Positions 10,314-19,261 of a DNA stretch of 64,000 nt are shown piece by piece (position 1 is the first letter of the stretch; the number at the start of each line of letters is the position of its first letter). Made by a program: the position numbers and the translations under genes. Under the pieces are notes generated by a model. That model was not told the origin of the DNA, did no database searches, and saw nothing but the letters and a program-made list of their open reading frames with translations. The stretch comes from Caulobacteraceae bacterium (GTDB taxonomy: Bacteria > Pseudomonadota > Alphaproteobacteria > Caulobacterales > Aquidulcibacteraceae): NCBI GenBank assembly GCA_016703335.1, contig JADJCG010000001.1:1-64000 (forward strand), in the 5' to 3' direction.

Positions 10314-11069
10314 ATGCGTGTCCTGGCGCGCCGCGAAGGCCTGTTTGGTCCGATCCGCGTCCTTGAACGCAGGAGCGATGGCGCCCGTCTCTATTGCCTG
10401 AGAGACAGTGTGCAAACGATGGTGCAGCCCGATGGCATCAGCGTCTTCGGCTACGTTCACGCCGCTGAGCTGCTGCTCAAAGCGGCGGGGACTGTGCTTT
10501 TGATCGGCGGTGGCGGCGGCAGTCTAGCGACAATGCTCGCCCGGCAGGGCTGTGGCGTCACGGTCATCGATGTGGATCCTGCCGCCGAAGAACTCGCCCG
10601 TACCTATTTCGGTCTCGACGAACGCGTAAGCTGGCTCACCACGGAGCCATTATCTTTCATCGAAACGTGCAACACTTTCTATGATGCGGTGGTCGTTGAT
10701 GCATGCAATGCGGATGGCCTCGTTGCGCCATTCAATGACGCCGATGTCCTGATCGGGGTGTTGCGGCGCGTCTGCCCAGATGGGTCGCTTGTGCTCAATC
10801 TTGTGCACGAGGACGGCGCTCCACCTTGGGGCCGCGCACTGGCACGGAAGATCGCCGAGCGCGGCCTCAACGTCACGCTCTACAGCGCCGAACTTGGATG
10901 GGAGGGCAACGAGGTTTTGCATGTTCGCGCGCAAGGACCGACCGATGTCCTTGACGCGCGGGATCTATCGCAACGGCCGGCGGAGACGCGCACCTATCTC
11001 ATGTCTCTGCGCGCCGAGACGCTCCACGGCGGCCAACCGAAACCGGGAAGAGCGCGCGATGAGCCATGA
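10314..11069 (+). CDS. Spermidine-synthase-like methyltransferase-fold protein
   Basis: 251 residues, cytoplasmic, with the Rossmann core of the polyamine synthase family: VLLIGGGGGSLATMLA (nucleotide loop), VTVIDVDPAAEELAR (acidic residue binding the substrate) and YDAVVVDACNADG (equivalent of the D-x-x-D region). The N-terminal beta-hairpin segment is short (about 45 residues), and the aminopropyltransferase signature is weak, so a true polyamine product is uncertain. The 3' end overlaps the DUF983 gene by 11 nt, indicating a two-gene operon. Confidence 0.7.
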   Translation: MRVLARREGLFGPIRVLERRSDGARLYCLRDSVQTMVQPDGISVFGYVHAAELLLKAAGTVLLIGGGGGSLATMLARQGCGVTVIDVDPAAEELARTYFGLDERVSWLTTEPLSFIETCNTFYDAVVVDACNADGLVAPFNDADVLIGVLRRVCPDGSLVLNLVHEDGAPPWGRALARKIAERGLNVTLYSAELGWEGNEVLHVRAQGPTDVLDARDLSQRPAETRTYLMSLRAETLHGGQPKPGRARDEP

Positions 11070-11433
11070 CGAAACACCGGCGCCTACGCGCGCGCTGGGC
11101 CGCGCGATCATGCGCGGCTTCATCGGGCGTTGTCCCGCCTGCGGGCAAGGGCCGGTCATCCGCGGATACATTTCCCCGGTCGCTGCCTGTAGCGCGTGCG
11201 GCGAGGCTCTGGCCCGCTATCAGACGGCGGATTTCGCTCCCTACATCGTCACGTTCTTCATCGGGCTGGTGTTTACGCCGCTGACCTTTGTGTTGTCGTT
11301 GGATGAGGCGCTCGGTGATTGGGCGCTATACCTCACCGTCGGCGCTGCGCTACTGACGGCAATCTTGTTGTTGCCGCGAACAAAAGGCGCAGCCATCGGA
11401 CTTCTGTGGGCGTTGGACATTCCGAACACGTAG
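11059..11433 (+). CDS. DUF983 zinc-ribbon membrane protein
   Basis: 124 residues. Two CxxC motifs near the N-terminus (CPACGQG and CSACGEA) form the zinc-ribbon typical of DUF983, followed by two membrane helices (APYIVTFFIGLVFTPLTFVL and the segment near residues 88-108). In alphaproteobacteria DUF983 genes often lie near cytochrome oxidase or RNase genes; here it follows a spermidine-synthase-like gene. ATG at 11059 overlaps the upstream stop region; the function is unknown. Confidence 0.85.
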   Translation: MSHDETPAPTRALGRAIMRGFIGRCPACGQGPVIRGYISPVAACSACGEALARYQTADFAPYIVTFFIGLVFTPLTFVLSLDEALGDWALYLTVGAALLTAILLLPRTKGAAIGLLWALDIPNT

Positions 11434-11710
11434 TGGGCGCATAGCTTATAGAGCTATCTTGGCATCCGCGCGGCGCGACCAAGCTATCAACTCACTGAGG
11501 GCGGCAAATCCCGCCGTGAATCCGCGACGGCGCTGTATCCGCCGCCTCTCCATCTCCACCGCCACCGGCGAAACCCAGCGCGCAAACTAGCTAGCTCTGC
11601 GCTCACCCAAATGGGTTAGTTGCGCATCGCATCAGACACCCAGCCACTGCCCAAGAAGCTGACACTGCGACCCGGAGGCGTTAGAACGCCCGCAAAGTGT
11701 GGGGTTCCAT

Positions 11711-13681
11711 ATGTTTCGCTGGTTTGTAAGAGCGGCCGTTGCTGTGCTCGCGATGGGCGCCGTGCAATCGTCAGCGCAAGAGCAAACGCCTCTGAGCGCC
11801 GAGTCCTTTACGCGCGAGCCCGCCATCTGGTCGGCGACGCTGTCGCCGGACGGACGTTCCGTCGCCGCCATCCAGCGTTCGTCGCAAGGCGACGTGCTGA
11901 CCATTATCGATTGGCGAACACGCACCGCACAGATCACCCAGCTCGCACGCACCGATCGCAATTTGCGTCTCGATTGGGTGGCCTGGAAGAATGACAACCG
12001 GGTGGTGTTTTCGCTGACGCAGGAGCCGGTCATCCGCAATCAGCGCATCATCACAGAAGGATCGACGCGCGTTTACGCTGCCAATCGCGACGGCAGCAAT
12101 GCCACGCTCATGGAAGCGGGCGGCGCACGGCACGCCAGCGCCTACGCACCGATCTTCGTGATCGATCTCCTGCGCAATGTACCAGACGAGATTTTGCTAG
12201 GATCGTACTCGGCCAACGGATTTGCTGTTTATCGCGCCAACATTGGCACGGGCCGCGTCACATCTCTCGTCGATTTCGGCGAGTACAACACCGCGGCCAT
12301 GTACGTCGATTCAAACGGCTATCCCGTCATGCGCGTCGACTATCTCACTGACAATTCCGGTTTGCGTATCTACCGCCGCAGCCCGCGCCAACGCGACTGG
12401 ACGCTTGCGCATGAAATTCGGCGCTCAAGTGCATCTCAGAACCGCTTCTTCGAACCGCTCGGCTCGGGTCCCGGACCAGGACAAGTCTATGTCGCCGCGC
12501 GCTCCGAAGGCGAGGAGTTCCAGTCGATCTATCTTTATGACACCGCCACCGGAAACCTTGGCAATCCAGTGTTTCGCCACGAAGGCGCCGACGTCGCCGT
12601 TGTGTGGTTCGACAGGAATGATCACTCGGTTGTTGTTGGATGCGGCGAGATGCAGCGTTGGGATTGCCGCGCGATGACGCCGGACCGGCAGTCGCTACTG
12701 GATGCCTTGCGCCGGCATCTTCCTGCCGACGTTGATATCGCGCTGCAAGACGTGACGGCGGATGAAAACTTTTGGCTTGTTTCGGCCCATGGCCCGCGTT
12801 CGCCTGCGTCCTACTACGTGTACGATCGCCAAAACGACGCGATCAGCTTTCTTGCCTCTACGCAGCCGCAGATCACAGCGCAAAACCTCGCGCCGATGCG
12901 CATCGTCGACTACGCGCGCCGCGACGGCACGCGGCTTTGGGGTTACCTGACTGAGCCCACCACACCTGGCCCTCATCCGCTCGTCGTGTTTCCGCACGGC
13001 GGTCCGGAATCTCGAGACTCATACTCGTACGACTTCTTTGTGCAGTACCTCGCTTGGCGTGGTTACGCCGTGTTCCAGCCCAACTTCCGCGGATCGGAAG
13101 GCTCTGGTCGCTCGTTCGCGACAGCGGGCTATCGCCAATGGGGACGGCGTATGCAGGACGATATCTCCGACGGCGTTCAGAACCTGATCGCGAACGGTGT
13201 CGTCGATCGCGATCGCATCTGCATTGTAGGCGCCTCCTACGGAGGCTACGCCGCACTCGCCGGCGTGACGCTGACGCCTGACCTTTATCGTTGTGCCATC
13301 TCGATCGCCGGCGTTTCCGATCTCGTGGAGATGCTGAACCATGAGCGCAGCGAGGAAGGACGTGGATCGGCCGCGTATTCCTATTGGCTGCAGGTGATCG
13401 GCGATCCCTCGGCAAACCGCGACGAGCTGATCGCGGTATCGCCCGCGCGTCACGCTGCGGATGTGCGCGTGCCGGTGCTCCTGATCCATGGCGAGGACGA
13501 TTCCATCGTTCCGCTAGAACAATCGGAGATCATGCGCGACGCGTTGAATAGGGCGGGACGCAACACTCAGTTGATCGAGATTGAAGACGAAGGACACATC
13601 TGGGGCGCGTGGTCACGTGAGCATCGCCAGCGCCTTCTCGAAGAGACAGATCGGTTCCTCGCCCAACACTTAGCGCGCTAA
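11711..13681 (+). CDS. Secreted S9-family prolyl oligopeptidase
   Basis: 656 residues with a signal peptide (cleavage likely after SSAQ). The N-terminal two thirds form a beta-propeller; the C-terminal alpha/beta hydrolase domain shows the nucleophile in CIVGASYGGYAALAG (Ser near residue 510), the Asp in LLIHGEDDSIVP and the His in EDEGHIWG. Such dipeptidyl- or acylaminoacyl-peptidases act in the periplasm or outside. ATG 11711 is chosen over GTG 11699 because it starts the signal peptide cleanly. The last 17 codons are duplicated 1.8 kb downstream in the right copy of a direct repeat. Confidence 0.92.
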   Translation: MFRWFVRAAVAVLAMGAVQSSAQEQTPLSAESFTREPAIWSATLSPDGRSVAAIQRSSQGDVLTIIDWRTRTAQITQLARTDRNLRLDWVAWKNDNRVVFSLTQEPVIRNQRIITEGSTRVYAANRDGSNATLMEAGGARHASAYAPIFVIDLLRNVPDEILLGSYSANGFAVYRANIGTGRVTSLVDFGEYNTAAMYVDSNGYPVMRVDYLTDNSGLRIYRRSPRQRDWTLAHEIRRSSASQNRFFEPLGSGPGPGQVYVAARSEGEEFQSIYLYDTATGNLGNPVFRHEGADVAVVWFDRNDHSVVVGCGEMQRWDCRAMTPDRQSLLDALRRHLPADVDIALQDVTADENFWLVSAHGPRSPASYYVYDRQNDAISFLASTQPQITAQNLAPMRIVDYARRDGTRLWGYLTEPTTPGPHPLVVFPHGGPESRDSYSYDFFVQYLAWRGYAVFQPNFRGSEGSGRSFATAGYRQWGRRMQDDISDGVQNLIANGVVDRDRICIVGASYGGYAALAGVTLTPDLYRCAISIAGVSDLVEMLNHERSEEGRGSAAYSYWLQVIGDPSANRDELIAVSPARHAADVRVPVLLIHGEDDSIVPLEQSEIMRDALNRAGRNTQLIEIEDEGHIWGAWSREHRQRLLEETDRFLAQHLAR

Positions 13682-13813
13682 GCGCCCTATCGACCATCGG
13701 CGCCCCACACGCATAATGCGGGGCGCACCATTGGTGGCCGCCACAAGCGGTCCTGCGGCTTGCGAAATCTAACTAGCCCGCTTGAACGGCCGCTTCTGGC
13801 CCAATTCAGTCGT
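13626..13813 (+). repeat. Left copy of ~190 bp diverged direct repeat
   Basis: This stretch, spanning the last codons of the S9 peptidase and 130 bp after its stop, recurs at 15399-15590 with a few substitutions and one-base indels. It contains a palindrome over the stop codon (CTTAGCGCGCTAAG) and a terminator-like stem (13700-13709 with 13717-13726, one mismatch). The remaining space to 13993 shows no gene; a degenerate CGTTCGCCATCACC doublet occurs at about 13812-13840. Confidence 0.85.
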
Positions 13814-13993
13814 TCGCCATCACCGACGTTCGCCATCACCGAAGTTTCCATCGGCGGGTCGGCCCTTTCACATCATCACATTGAAGGCGTCACTCATCTC
13901 CGCAGGGCCTGCGCGGTGGTTGCGTCGCCGGCTTGCGATGCGCATGCATGGTCGTAGGCTCCACCGGTTCGAGTCTCAGTTTCGGGGTGCAGT

Positions 13994-15347
13994 GTGCGTT
14001 CAATTCTCTTGGTTGCCGGGATTTTGCTTTCGGCGTGCGCCTCATCGTCGGAGCCTTCGCGCACCGCGGGCGATGTGTTTCGAGATTGCCGGGAGTGCCC
14101 TCAAATGGTGGCGATTGCGCGCGGCCAATTCATGATGGGTGACATGTATTTTGGTTATGAGGATCACCGCCCGGTTCACCGCGTCAGTGTGCAGGATTTC
14201 GCAATCGGCAGATATGAGGTGACCTTCGACGAATGGGACGCGTGCGCGCGCGGCGGAGGCTGCGTCAGCAATCCAAACCCAAGCGATCAAGGCTGGGGGC
14301 GTGGGCGGCGGCCCGTGATCAATGTGTCTTGGCACGACGCGCAGGAATATGTGCAATGGCTCTCGGCGCGCACGGGTCAGAGCTACCGCCTCCCAAGCGA
14401 AGCGGAGTGGGAGTACGCCGACAACGAACCCCGCCCCTACTCCGCTGAGTGGGTTGGCCTGTTTGCGCGAAACAGCCAGCAAGGCCCAGGCGCAGTTCCG
14501 GTTGGGTCCCATGAGCCCAACTTCTTCGGTGTCTACGACAAGGTGGGCAACGTCCGCGAGTGGGTTCAGGATCGCTGGCACGAGTCCTTCGATGGCGCGC
14601 CGAGCGATGGTTCGGCGTGGATGGGGCCGGGCGATCCCGGAACGTCCTGCGCGACTTGAGTTGGCAGCACGGAGTTGACGGCAAGCAGGAGCTGGCGTAG
14701 CCCGCGGGCAAGCAGACGACCGCGACGAAACAGTCGGCTTCCGGGTCGCGCGGTCGCTCGCGGGCGTGCGCAACCCAAATCCTCTCCCGACGCCGCTTTC
14801 AGGTCCTCTCGAGCCCCCACTGGAGGACGGCTACTTTGTCTACGGCGGCGCTTACCCCGGCGGTCCTATCATATGCGGAGAAACCCAGAGCCCCGTGACG
14901 CTCACGCGCGAAGTCACGCTGCACGCGTCGCGCAACCTCGCCGCTCCAGTCATTGCAACCGCGCGAAGTGGCGATAGCGTCAACATTGTCGATTGTCGCG
15001 TTCACCTACGGCCGATTCGCGGCGAAGTGTTGCGGACCGATTACGGTTTCGAGGCTGGCCGCCCCGTCTATTTTCTTCAAGACAACGCACATGAGCGGTT
15101 TTTCATGGGCGATCACTTCGAGTCTTCCGACTTGGCGGACTACGTCTGGCATCAAGGAGAGGTGTTCGTCGTTCCCTACGATTTCAGCCCATACATGTTC
15201 CAATGGGAACAGAGGACGTCGGGCCAGTCGGAGGACAGCGGCCGCGCGGTCTGCTGGTTTGAGCTAGAGGCGCGCGGCGTGCGCGGCTGGGGTCAAAGCG
15301 CGGACATCGACTGTTACTGGACGCGTCCGTGGCCGACTGGCGAATAA
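13994..15347 (+). pseudogene. Formylglycine-enzyme-like (SUMF1) lipoprotein with extra C-domain, frameshifted
   Basis: GTG 13994 starts a lipoprotein signal (ILLVAGILLSAC). The FGE-sulfatase/SUMF1 domain follows: GQFMMGD, FAIGRYEVTFDEWDAC, PVINVSWHDAQEYVQWLS, YRLPSEAEWEYA and VYDKVGNVREWVQD. The domain end is scattered over three frames: VLRDLSW (frame shift near 14630-14641), then DETVGFRVARSL (shift near 14690-14701). The last frame continues for about 200 residues into a C-terminal region with SH3-like texture (SVNIVDCRVHL and YFLQDN). Restored length is about 450 residues. FGE relatives oxidise a Cys or act as C-lectin-like binding modules; the role here is unknown. It could be a real pseudogene or sequencing damage. 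Confidence 0.75.
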
Positions 15348-15398
15348 CCGCTTGTGCGGAAGGCGGGCCGCATCGCTCGATGCTTCATCTGCAGATCA

Positions 15399-15590
15399 CG
15401 CCAGCCGCCTTCTCGAAGAGACAGATCGGTTCTCGCCCAACACCTTAGCGCGCTAAGCGCCCTATCGACCATCGGCGCCCCGCACGCATAATGCGGGGCG
15501 CACCATTGGTGGCCGCCACAAGCGGTCCTGCGGCTTGCGATATCCCAAATAGCCCCGCTTGAACGGCCGCTTCTGGCCCTAATCGGTCGC
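15399..15590 (+). repeat. Right copy of ~190 bp diverged direct repeat
   Basis: It repeats 13626-13813 and begins with a remnant of the S9 peptidase tail that no longer reads in one frame. The internal stem GCGCCCCGCA / TGCGGGGCGC (15475-15484, 15492-15501) is perfect here. The surrounding gap 15348-15734 otherwise holds no gene; AGGAGG at 15728-15733 precedes the next frame. Confidence 0.85.
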
Positions 15591-15734
15591 TTGGGACGGC
15601 TGAAAGCAGCCCAATCAAACTCTCAACAAATTGCTGTTGCACAGAAAGTCTTTACCTGCTAAATAGATAGCGGGCATTGGAGTCGCTTACGGCGGCTACT
15701 ATCGAGCAGCTTTACGCTGAACTCAACAGGAGGC

Positions 15735-16284
15735 GCCTGCGCGAAACGCATCAGGCGGCTGAGCGCGCCGTTTGAACTGATCTTTGCAGTGCTCGCAGCA
15801 TTGGTCGCTGCAGTCTATGTCGCGACACTACTCGTCGGGCTCTTCTACAGCGGCGAACATTTCCGCCTCACCGACCAGGGCCCAACGCTTTATCTCGGCC
15901 AAGACACATTCGCGCCAGGGAGCATCGCCATTTCGGATGTCCCTCTCGCAGCGCGGCTTATTGGCTTCATCCCACTAACCATTATTCAAGGCGCGCTAGT
16001 CGGTGCGTTCTATTGTTTGCACCGTCTCTTTGCTGCCTACAGGCGCGGTCTTGTCTTCGATGAAGCGCCGGTGCGATGGATGCGCCGCGCGGGGGCGCTG
16101 CTGATCGTGTTTGCGCTAGCGCCGGCCGCCTTTCAGCCGCTGGTTCGGGCGGCTGGTCTCATGGATCGCGCTTATTGCATGGCCATGGCTAATCGATAGC
16201 GGCGTTGCTTGTTGGCGGCGCGCTGTTCGTGCTGGCGAGCGTAATCACGCTTGGGGCGAGATCGAAGAAGAAGGCGAGGGATAG
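15735..16284 (+). pseudogene. DUF2975 membrane protein, damaged copy
   Basis: The readable part starts KRIRRLSAPFELIFAVLAAL and has four hydrophobic segments with the family pattern FRLTDQGPTLYLG and GLVFDEAPVRWMRRAG. Frame breaks near 16190-16200 and 16250-16262 separate the last helix (LLVGGALFVLASVITLGA) and the acidic C-end EIEEEGEG, which is how DUF2975 proteins normally finish before a partner HTH gene. AGGAGG at 15728 is a fitting ribosome site but no ATG, GTG or TTG sits at the expected distance, so the start is also damaged. The intact relatives are at 22.4-23.4 kb. Confidence 0.65.
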
Positions 16285-16291
16285 CCATCTG

Positions 16292-16560
16292 ATGGCGATT
16301 GTCGTGCGTCTCGATTTGCGCTGGCGCACCGCAGTGCGTTCAAACGACCTCGCCCCGCATGAGTCGGCATCACCGCCGCCACCCTACCCCGTCCTTGTTC
16401 AAGTCCGGCAAAGTCAAAGGCGTGAAGTTCGAAACCCTCGATGCGATCTGCGAGTATCTCGACTGCCAGCCGGGCGACATCCTGGAACGCGTACCAAACG
16501 CCACGACCAAGAAGCAGGGCGCGGCGCAGCGCCCAGAGTCCGAAGTCCAATCAAGGCAAC
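16292..16560 (+). pseudogene. Cro/CI-type HTH regulator partner of DUF2975, damaged
   Basis: It begins MAIVVRLDL, the standard start of the small YozG-like HTH proteins, eight bases after the DUF2975 end. The HTH core is split over frames: RVGITAATL in one and LFKSGKVKGVKFETLDAICE with LDCQPGDILE in another. These correspond closely to the intact protein at 22161-22397. The 3' end is unclear. At least two indels are needed to restore it. Confidence 0.6.
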
Positions 16561-16601
16561 ACCGCGGGGCTGGCGGCCGCGCGAACGAAGGAGGTTGTCC
16601 A

Positions 16602-17497
16602 ATGCATCGCCGATCGTTTCGCGGCTCACAGGCGCAACCGCGCTCTGCGCCTGCGCCACCCGTCTCAACACGACGCCGACAGCGACTGCCGACTTGGGGA
16701 GCCCCACGACGTCGGAGTTCATCATCGAACAGATGTCGCAGCCGGGCCGTCTCGCATTCGAGAAGATAGTGATCGCCGACTGGCATTTTCCGAACACGAC
16801 GCGACCACCAGGCGGCGGCGACTGGGCGACCCGCGAACTCGACGCGCAGATATACTTCTATGCCATCCGCCACCCTGAGCGCGGTCTCTATTTCATCGAC
16901 GCTGGCATGCCGGCGAACTACGAGCGCCACATGGGCGCAGTTCTACGAAACGCCGTGCGCGACACTTATGATTTCTCGCTACGCGTATCGACGGACGCCT
17001 GGGTGGGAGAACGGCGCGCCGCGCGCCGCGTTCATCACGCATCTGCATTACGATCATGTGCTCGGCGTCGCTATGCTCGATCGCGCGACGCCCGTCTATA
17101 TCGGCCCCAATGACGGCGCGCATCGCAACTTTTTCTACCGCTTCATCAATCAGCCGACGCGTGAAGCGCTCGAAGGACGCACTGTCCGAACGTGGCGGTT
17201 TGGGTCCGCACCTGAAGGCGGACTCGCCGCGCTCGATGTATTTGGAGACGGTTCGCTCTTTGCGTTGCACGTCCCCGGTCACACGCCGGGTTCCACGGCC
17301 TATCTGGTCAACTCCACGCAGGGCCCACAGCTCGTTACCGGTGACGCCGTGCATAGCCGCGAAGGTTGAACCGGTGAACTCGAAGAAGCGACAGGGTTTG
17401 AAACCGACCTGGCGCAAATCTTCGCGTCGCGCCGTGCGCTGCAGGCGCTGGCCGCCCGCATCGCAGGCCTCACTGCATCCCGGGGCCATCAGAGTCC
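16602..17497 (+). pseudogene. Metallo-beta-lactamase-fold lipoprotein, frameshifted with a nonsense codon
   Basis: AAGGAGG (16588-16594) lies seven bases before ATG 16602. One missing T in the run 16617-16619 restores a lipoprotein-like signal (SRLTGATALCAC). The fold is shown by AFITHLHYDHVLGVAML (zinc motif HxHxDH), HVPGHTPGS (zinc His) and VTGDAVHS (bridging Asp). A second shift near 17000-17008 joins the halves. A TGA at 17367 then interrupts the frame where relatives have Trp, and conserved sequence (GELEEATGFETDLAQI) continues after it. Substrate unknown; it resembles quorum-lactonase-type hydrolases. Confidence 0.7.
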
Positions 17498-17653
17498 CCT
17501 CGGGCGATGCCCCGCGCGAGTGACGCATTTCGGGCGAATAGCGCCGCCTGCAAATCTATCCCACACCCCACCGCACCTAACCCACTGACTCTCAACACCC
17601 CGCACCCAAATCTATCCAACACCCCCGCGACCGCGCGCATACTGCCCGCGCAC

Positions 17654-18382
17654 ATGCATCCCGCTTCGCCTCCGACGCAAACAACGCCGCTTCTATGGGA
17701 GCGTTTGCGCGCGCTGTTCGGACGCCTCATCGCCGCCATCGGCGCACCAGCCATCATCACCACGCTCACCTTGGCGCCGCGCATGCGCACAACGCTTGCC
17801 CGCCAAATCGCGCTGATCGAAATCCTAGCGCGCAAACTCCTGCTCGCCGAAGCAGCCGACTTGTCTGCGCCCACACAACGCGGCCCGCGCGTCATTGAAA
17901 TCGCATTGGCCGCCAGCGGCCTCTACACGTTGCCTCGAACCCGCCGGCACGCGCATGGGCCAGCACGCACGCGCGCAATCGATCCCACCGATCCCGAATC
18001 CTGGCGTGCACGCTTTGCGCTCGCCCTCCCGCGCGATCAGCGCATCGTCGATGACCGCCGCGCCCCGCGTATCCGCGCCTTCTGGCGCAACACATCGCCG
18101 CCGCCCGCCCCTGAACCGGCGCCGCGCCGTCGTACCTCAGACGCCTTCCGTATCGCTCGCCGCGCCGAAGCGTTGCGCCGCTTGTTCAACGATCCTACGC
18201 CGCACGTGCAGCGCCTCGCGCGCAGCCGCCGCCTTGGCGTCGCGCGCTCGCGCGATGTCATAAGGCGCTACGCCTTGCGCGCACCGCGCCGTTTCATCGG
18301 CGACCGCCACGATCCGCTGCTGACCGTGCACATTTTCAGCGCCGCTGTCCGCGCCCACGCGATCCTCACCGACACCAGCTAG
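17654..18382 (+). CDS. Hypothetical Arg-rich protein
   Basis: 242 residues from ATG 17654. The N-terminal third is hydrophobic to amphipathic (WERLRALFGRLIAAIGAPAI), the remainder is rich in Arg, Pro and Ala with short segments such as IVDDRRAPRIRAFWR. The frame opens upstream at 17507 within the degraded region, but the later ATG gives a compact product. No domain was recognised. The composition is like neighbours, so it is likely a lineage-specific protein rather than noise. Confidence 0.5.
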   Translation: MHPASPPTQTTPLLWERLRALFGRLIAAIGAPAIITTLTLAPRMRTTLARQIALIEILARKLLLAEAADLSAPTQRGPRVIEIALAASGLYTLPRTRRHAHGPARTRAIDPTDPESWRARFALALPRDQRIVDDRRAPRIRAFWRNTSPPPAPEPAPRRRTSDAFRIARRAEALRRLFNDPTPHVQRLARSRRLGVARSRDVIRRYALRAPRRFIGDRHDPLLTVHIFSAAVRAHAILTDTS

Positions 18383-18491
18383 CGCCGCGCAACCACGGCA
18401 AAGCTCAAACGTTCCCAACCCGCCGCAGCGCCACGCGCACGGCGCCGCTGGCGCATGCTAATCTCGCCGCGACTCGAACGCCGGAGCCCCG

Positions 18492-18851
18492 ATGCCGTCC
18501 TTCCTTACTTCGCCGCAAGTCGCGCCGATCCTGATGCTGATCGCCTCGAACGTGTTCATGACGTTCGCCTGGTACGGCCACCTCAAGTTCAAATCGACGC
18601 CGCTTCTGATCGCGATCGTCGTCGCCTGGGGCATCGCGTTCATTGAATATTGCCTCGCCGTGCCGGCCAACCGCATCGGCTCCGCCGTCTATTCAACCGC
18701 CGAGCTCAAGACGATGCAGGAAGTGATCACGCTCTGCGTGTTCATCGCATTCTCAACGCTGTTCTTGCGTGAACAACTGAGCTGGAACCACCTACTTGGC
18801 TTTGCGCTTATCGCCGCCGGCGCAGCAGTCGTGTTTCTCGGCAAAGCCTAG
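18492..18851 (+). CDS. DUF486 family membrane protein
   Basis: 119 residues, four membrane helices as in small multidrug-resistance-like DMT proteins: SNVFMTFAWYGHLKFK, AWGIAFIEYCLAVPANRIG, the EVITLCVFIAFSTLFL helix, and LGFALIAAGAAVVFLG. The central motif Y-C-x-A-V-P-A-N-R-I-G is diagnostic for DUF486. ATG 18492 is a standard start. The gene is convergent with the following gene and their ends overlap by four bases. Confidence 0.9.
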   Translation: MPSFLTSPQVAPILMLIASNVFMTFAWYGHLKFKSTPLLIAIVVAWGIAFIEYCLAVPANRIGSAVYSTAELKTMQEVITLCVFIAFSTLFLREQLSWNHLLGFALIAAGAAVVFLGKA

Positions 18852-19261
18852 AGCAAAAACCAAACGAACCACGGCATCCCGATCGCGAATGCCATTGCGA
18901 CTTCAACGCCAATGCTCAGCCGATTGAACTTCGTGTCCGCGCCATCGCGCCAGATCGAAACCGCGCGCCCGAACGCCGCCCCGCCCCAACCTGCGGAGAT
19001 CGCCGCGGCCGCGCCGGTCGCGCACACGCCGATGAGGTATGCGCCGCTCTTCAGATAAAGCAGCGTGAACAAAAGCGCGACGAGATGCAGCCCCAGAAAG
19101 ACGCCGCCGAACGTGGCGCGAAACTCAGCTTGCCCGCCACCCTGCTCGTCGGCCTTCAAACGCACGAACTTCGCCGCCCACGCAGGGTCCCAGAGCGCAC
19201 GCGCACCGAGCCCCACGCCGACAAGCAATGCCAACGCGCTCAACCACCAAGCAAAAAGCAT
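18848..19261 (-). CDS. Hypothetical four-helix membrane protein
   Basis: 137 residues with hydrophobic segments at the N-terminus (LFAWWLSALALLVGVGLGARAL) and three more up to the C-terminus (MAFAIGMPWFVWFLL). An internal region FRATFGGVFLGLHLVALLF resembles DUF4345-like proteins. Its ATG at 19261 shares one base with the TGA of the acyl-CoA dehydrogenase gene, so the two are translationally coupled and probably one operon. Confidence 0.6.
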   Translation of the reverse strand: MLFAWWLSALALLVGVGLGARALWDPAWAAKFVRLKADEQGGGQAEFRATFGGVFLGLHLVALLFTLLYLKSGAYLIGVCATGAAAAISAGWGGAAFGRAVSIWRDGADTKFNRLSIGVEVAMAFAIGMPWFVWFLL

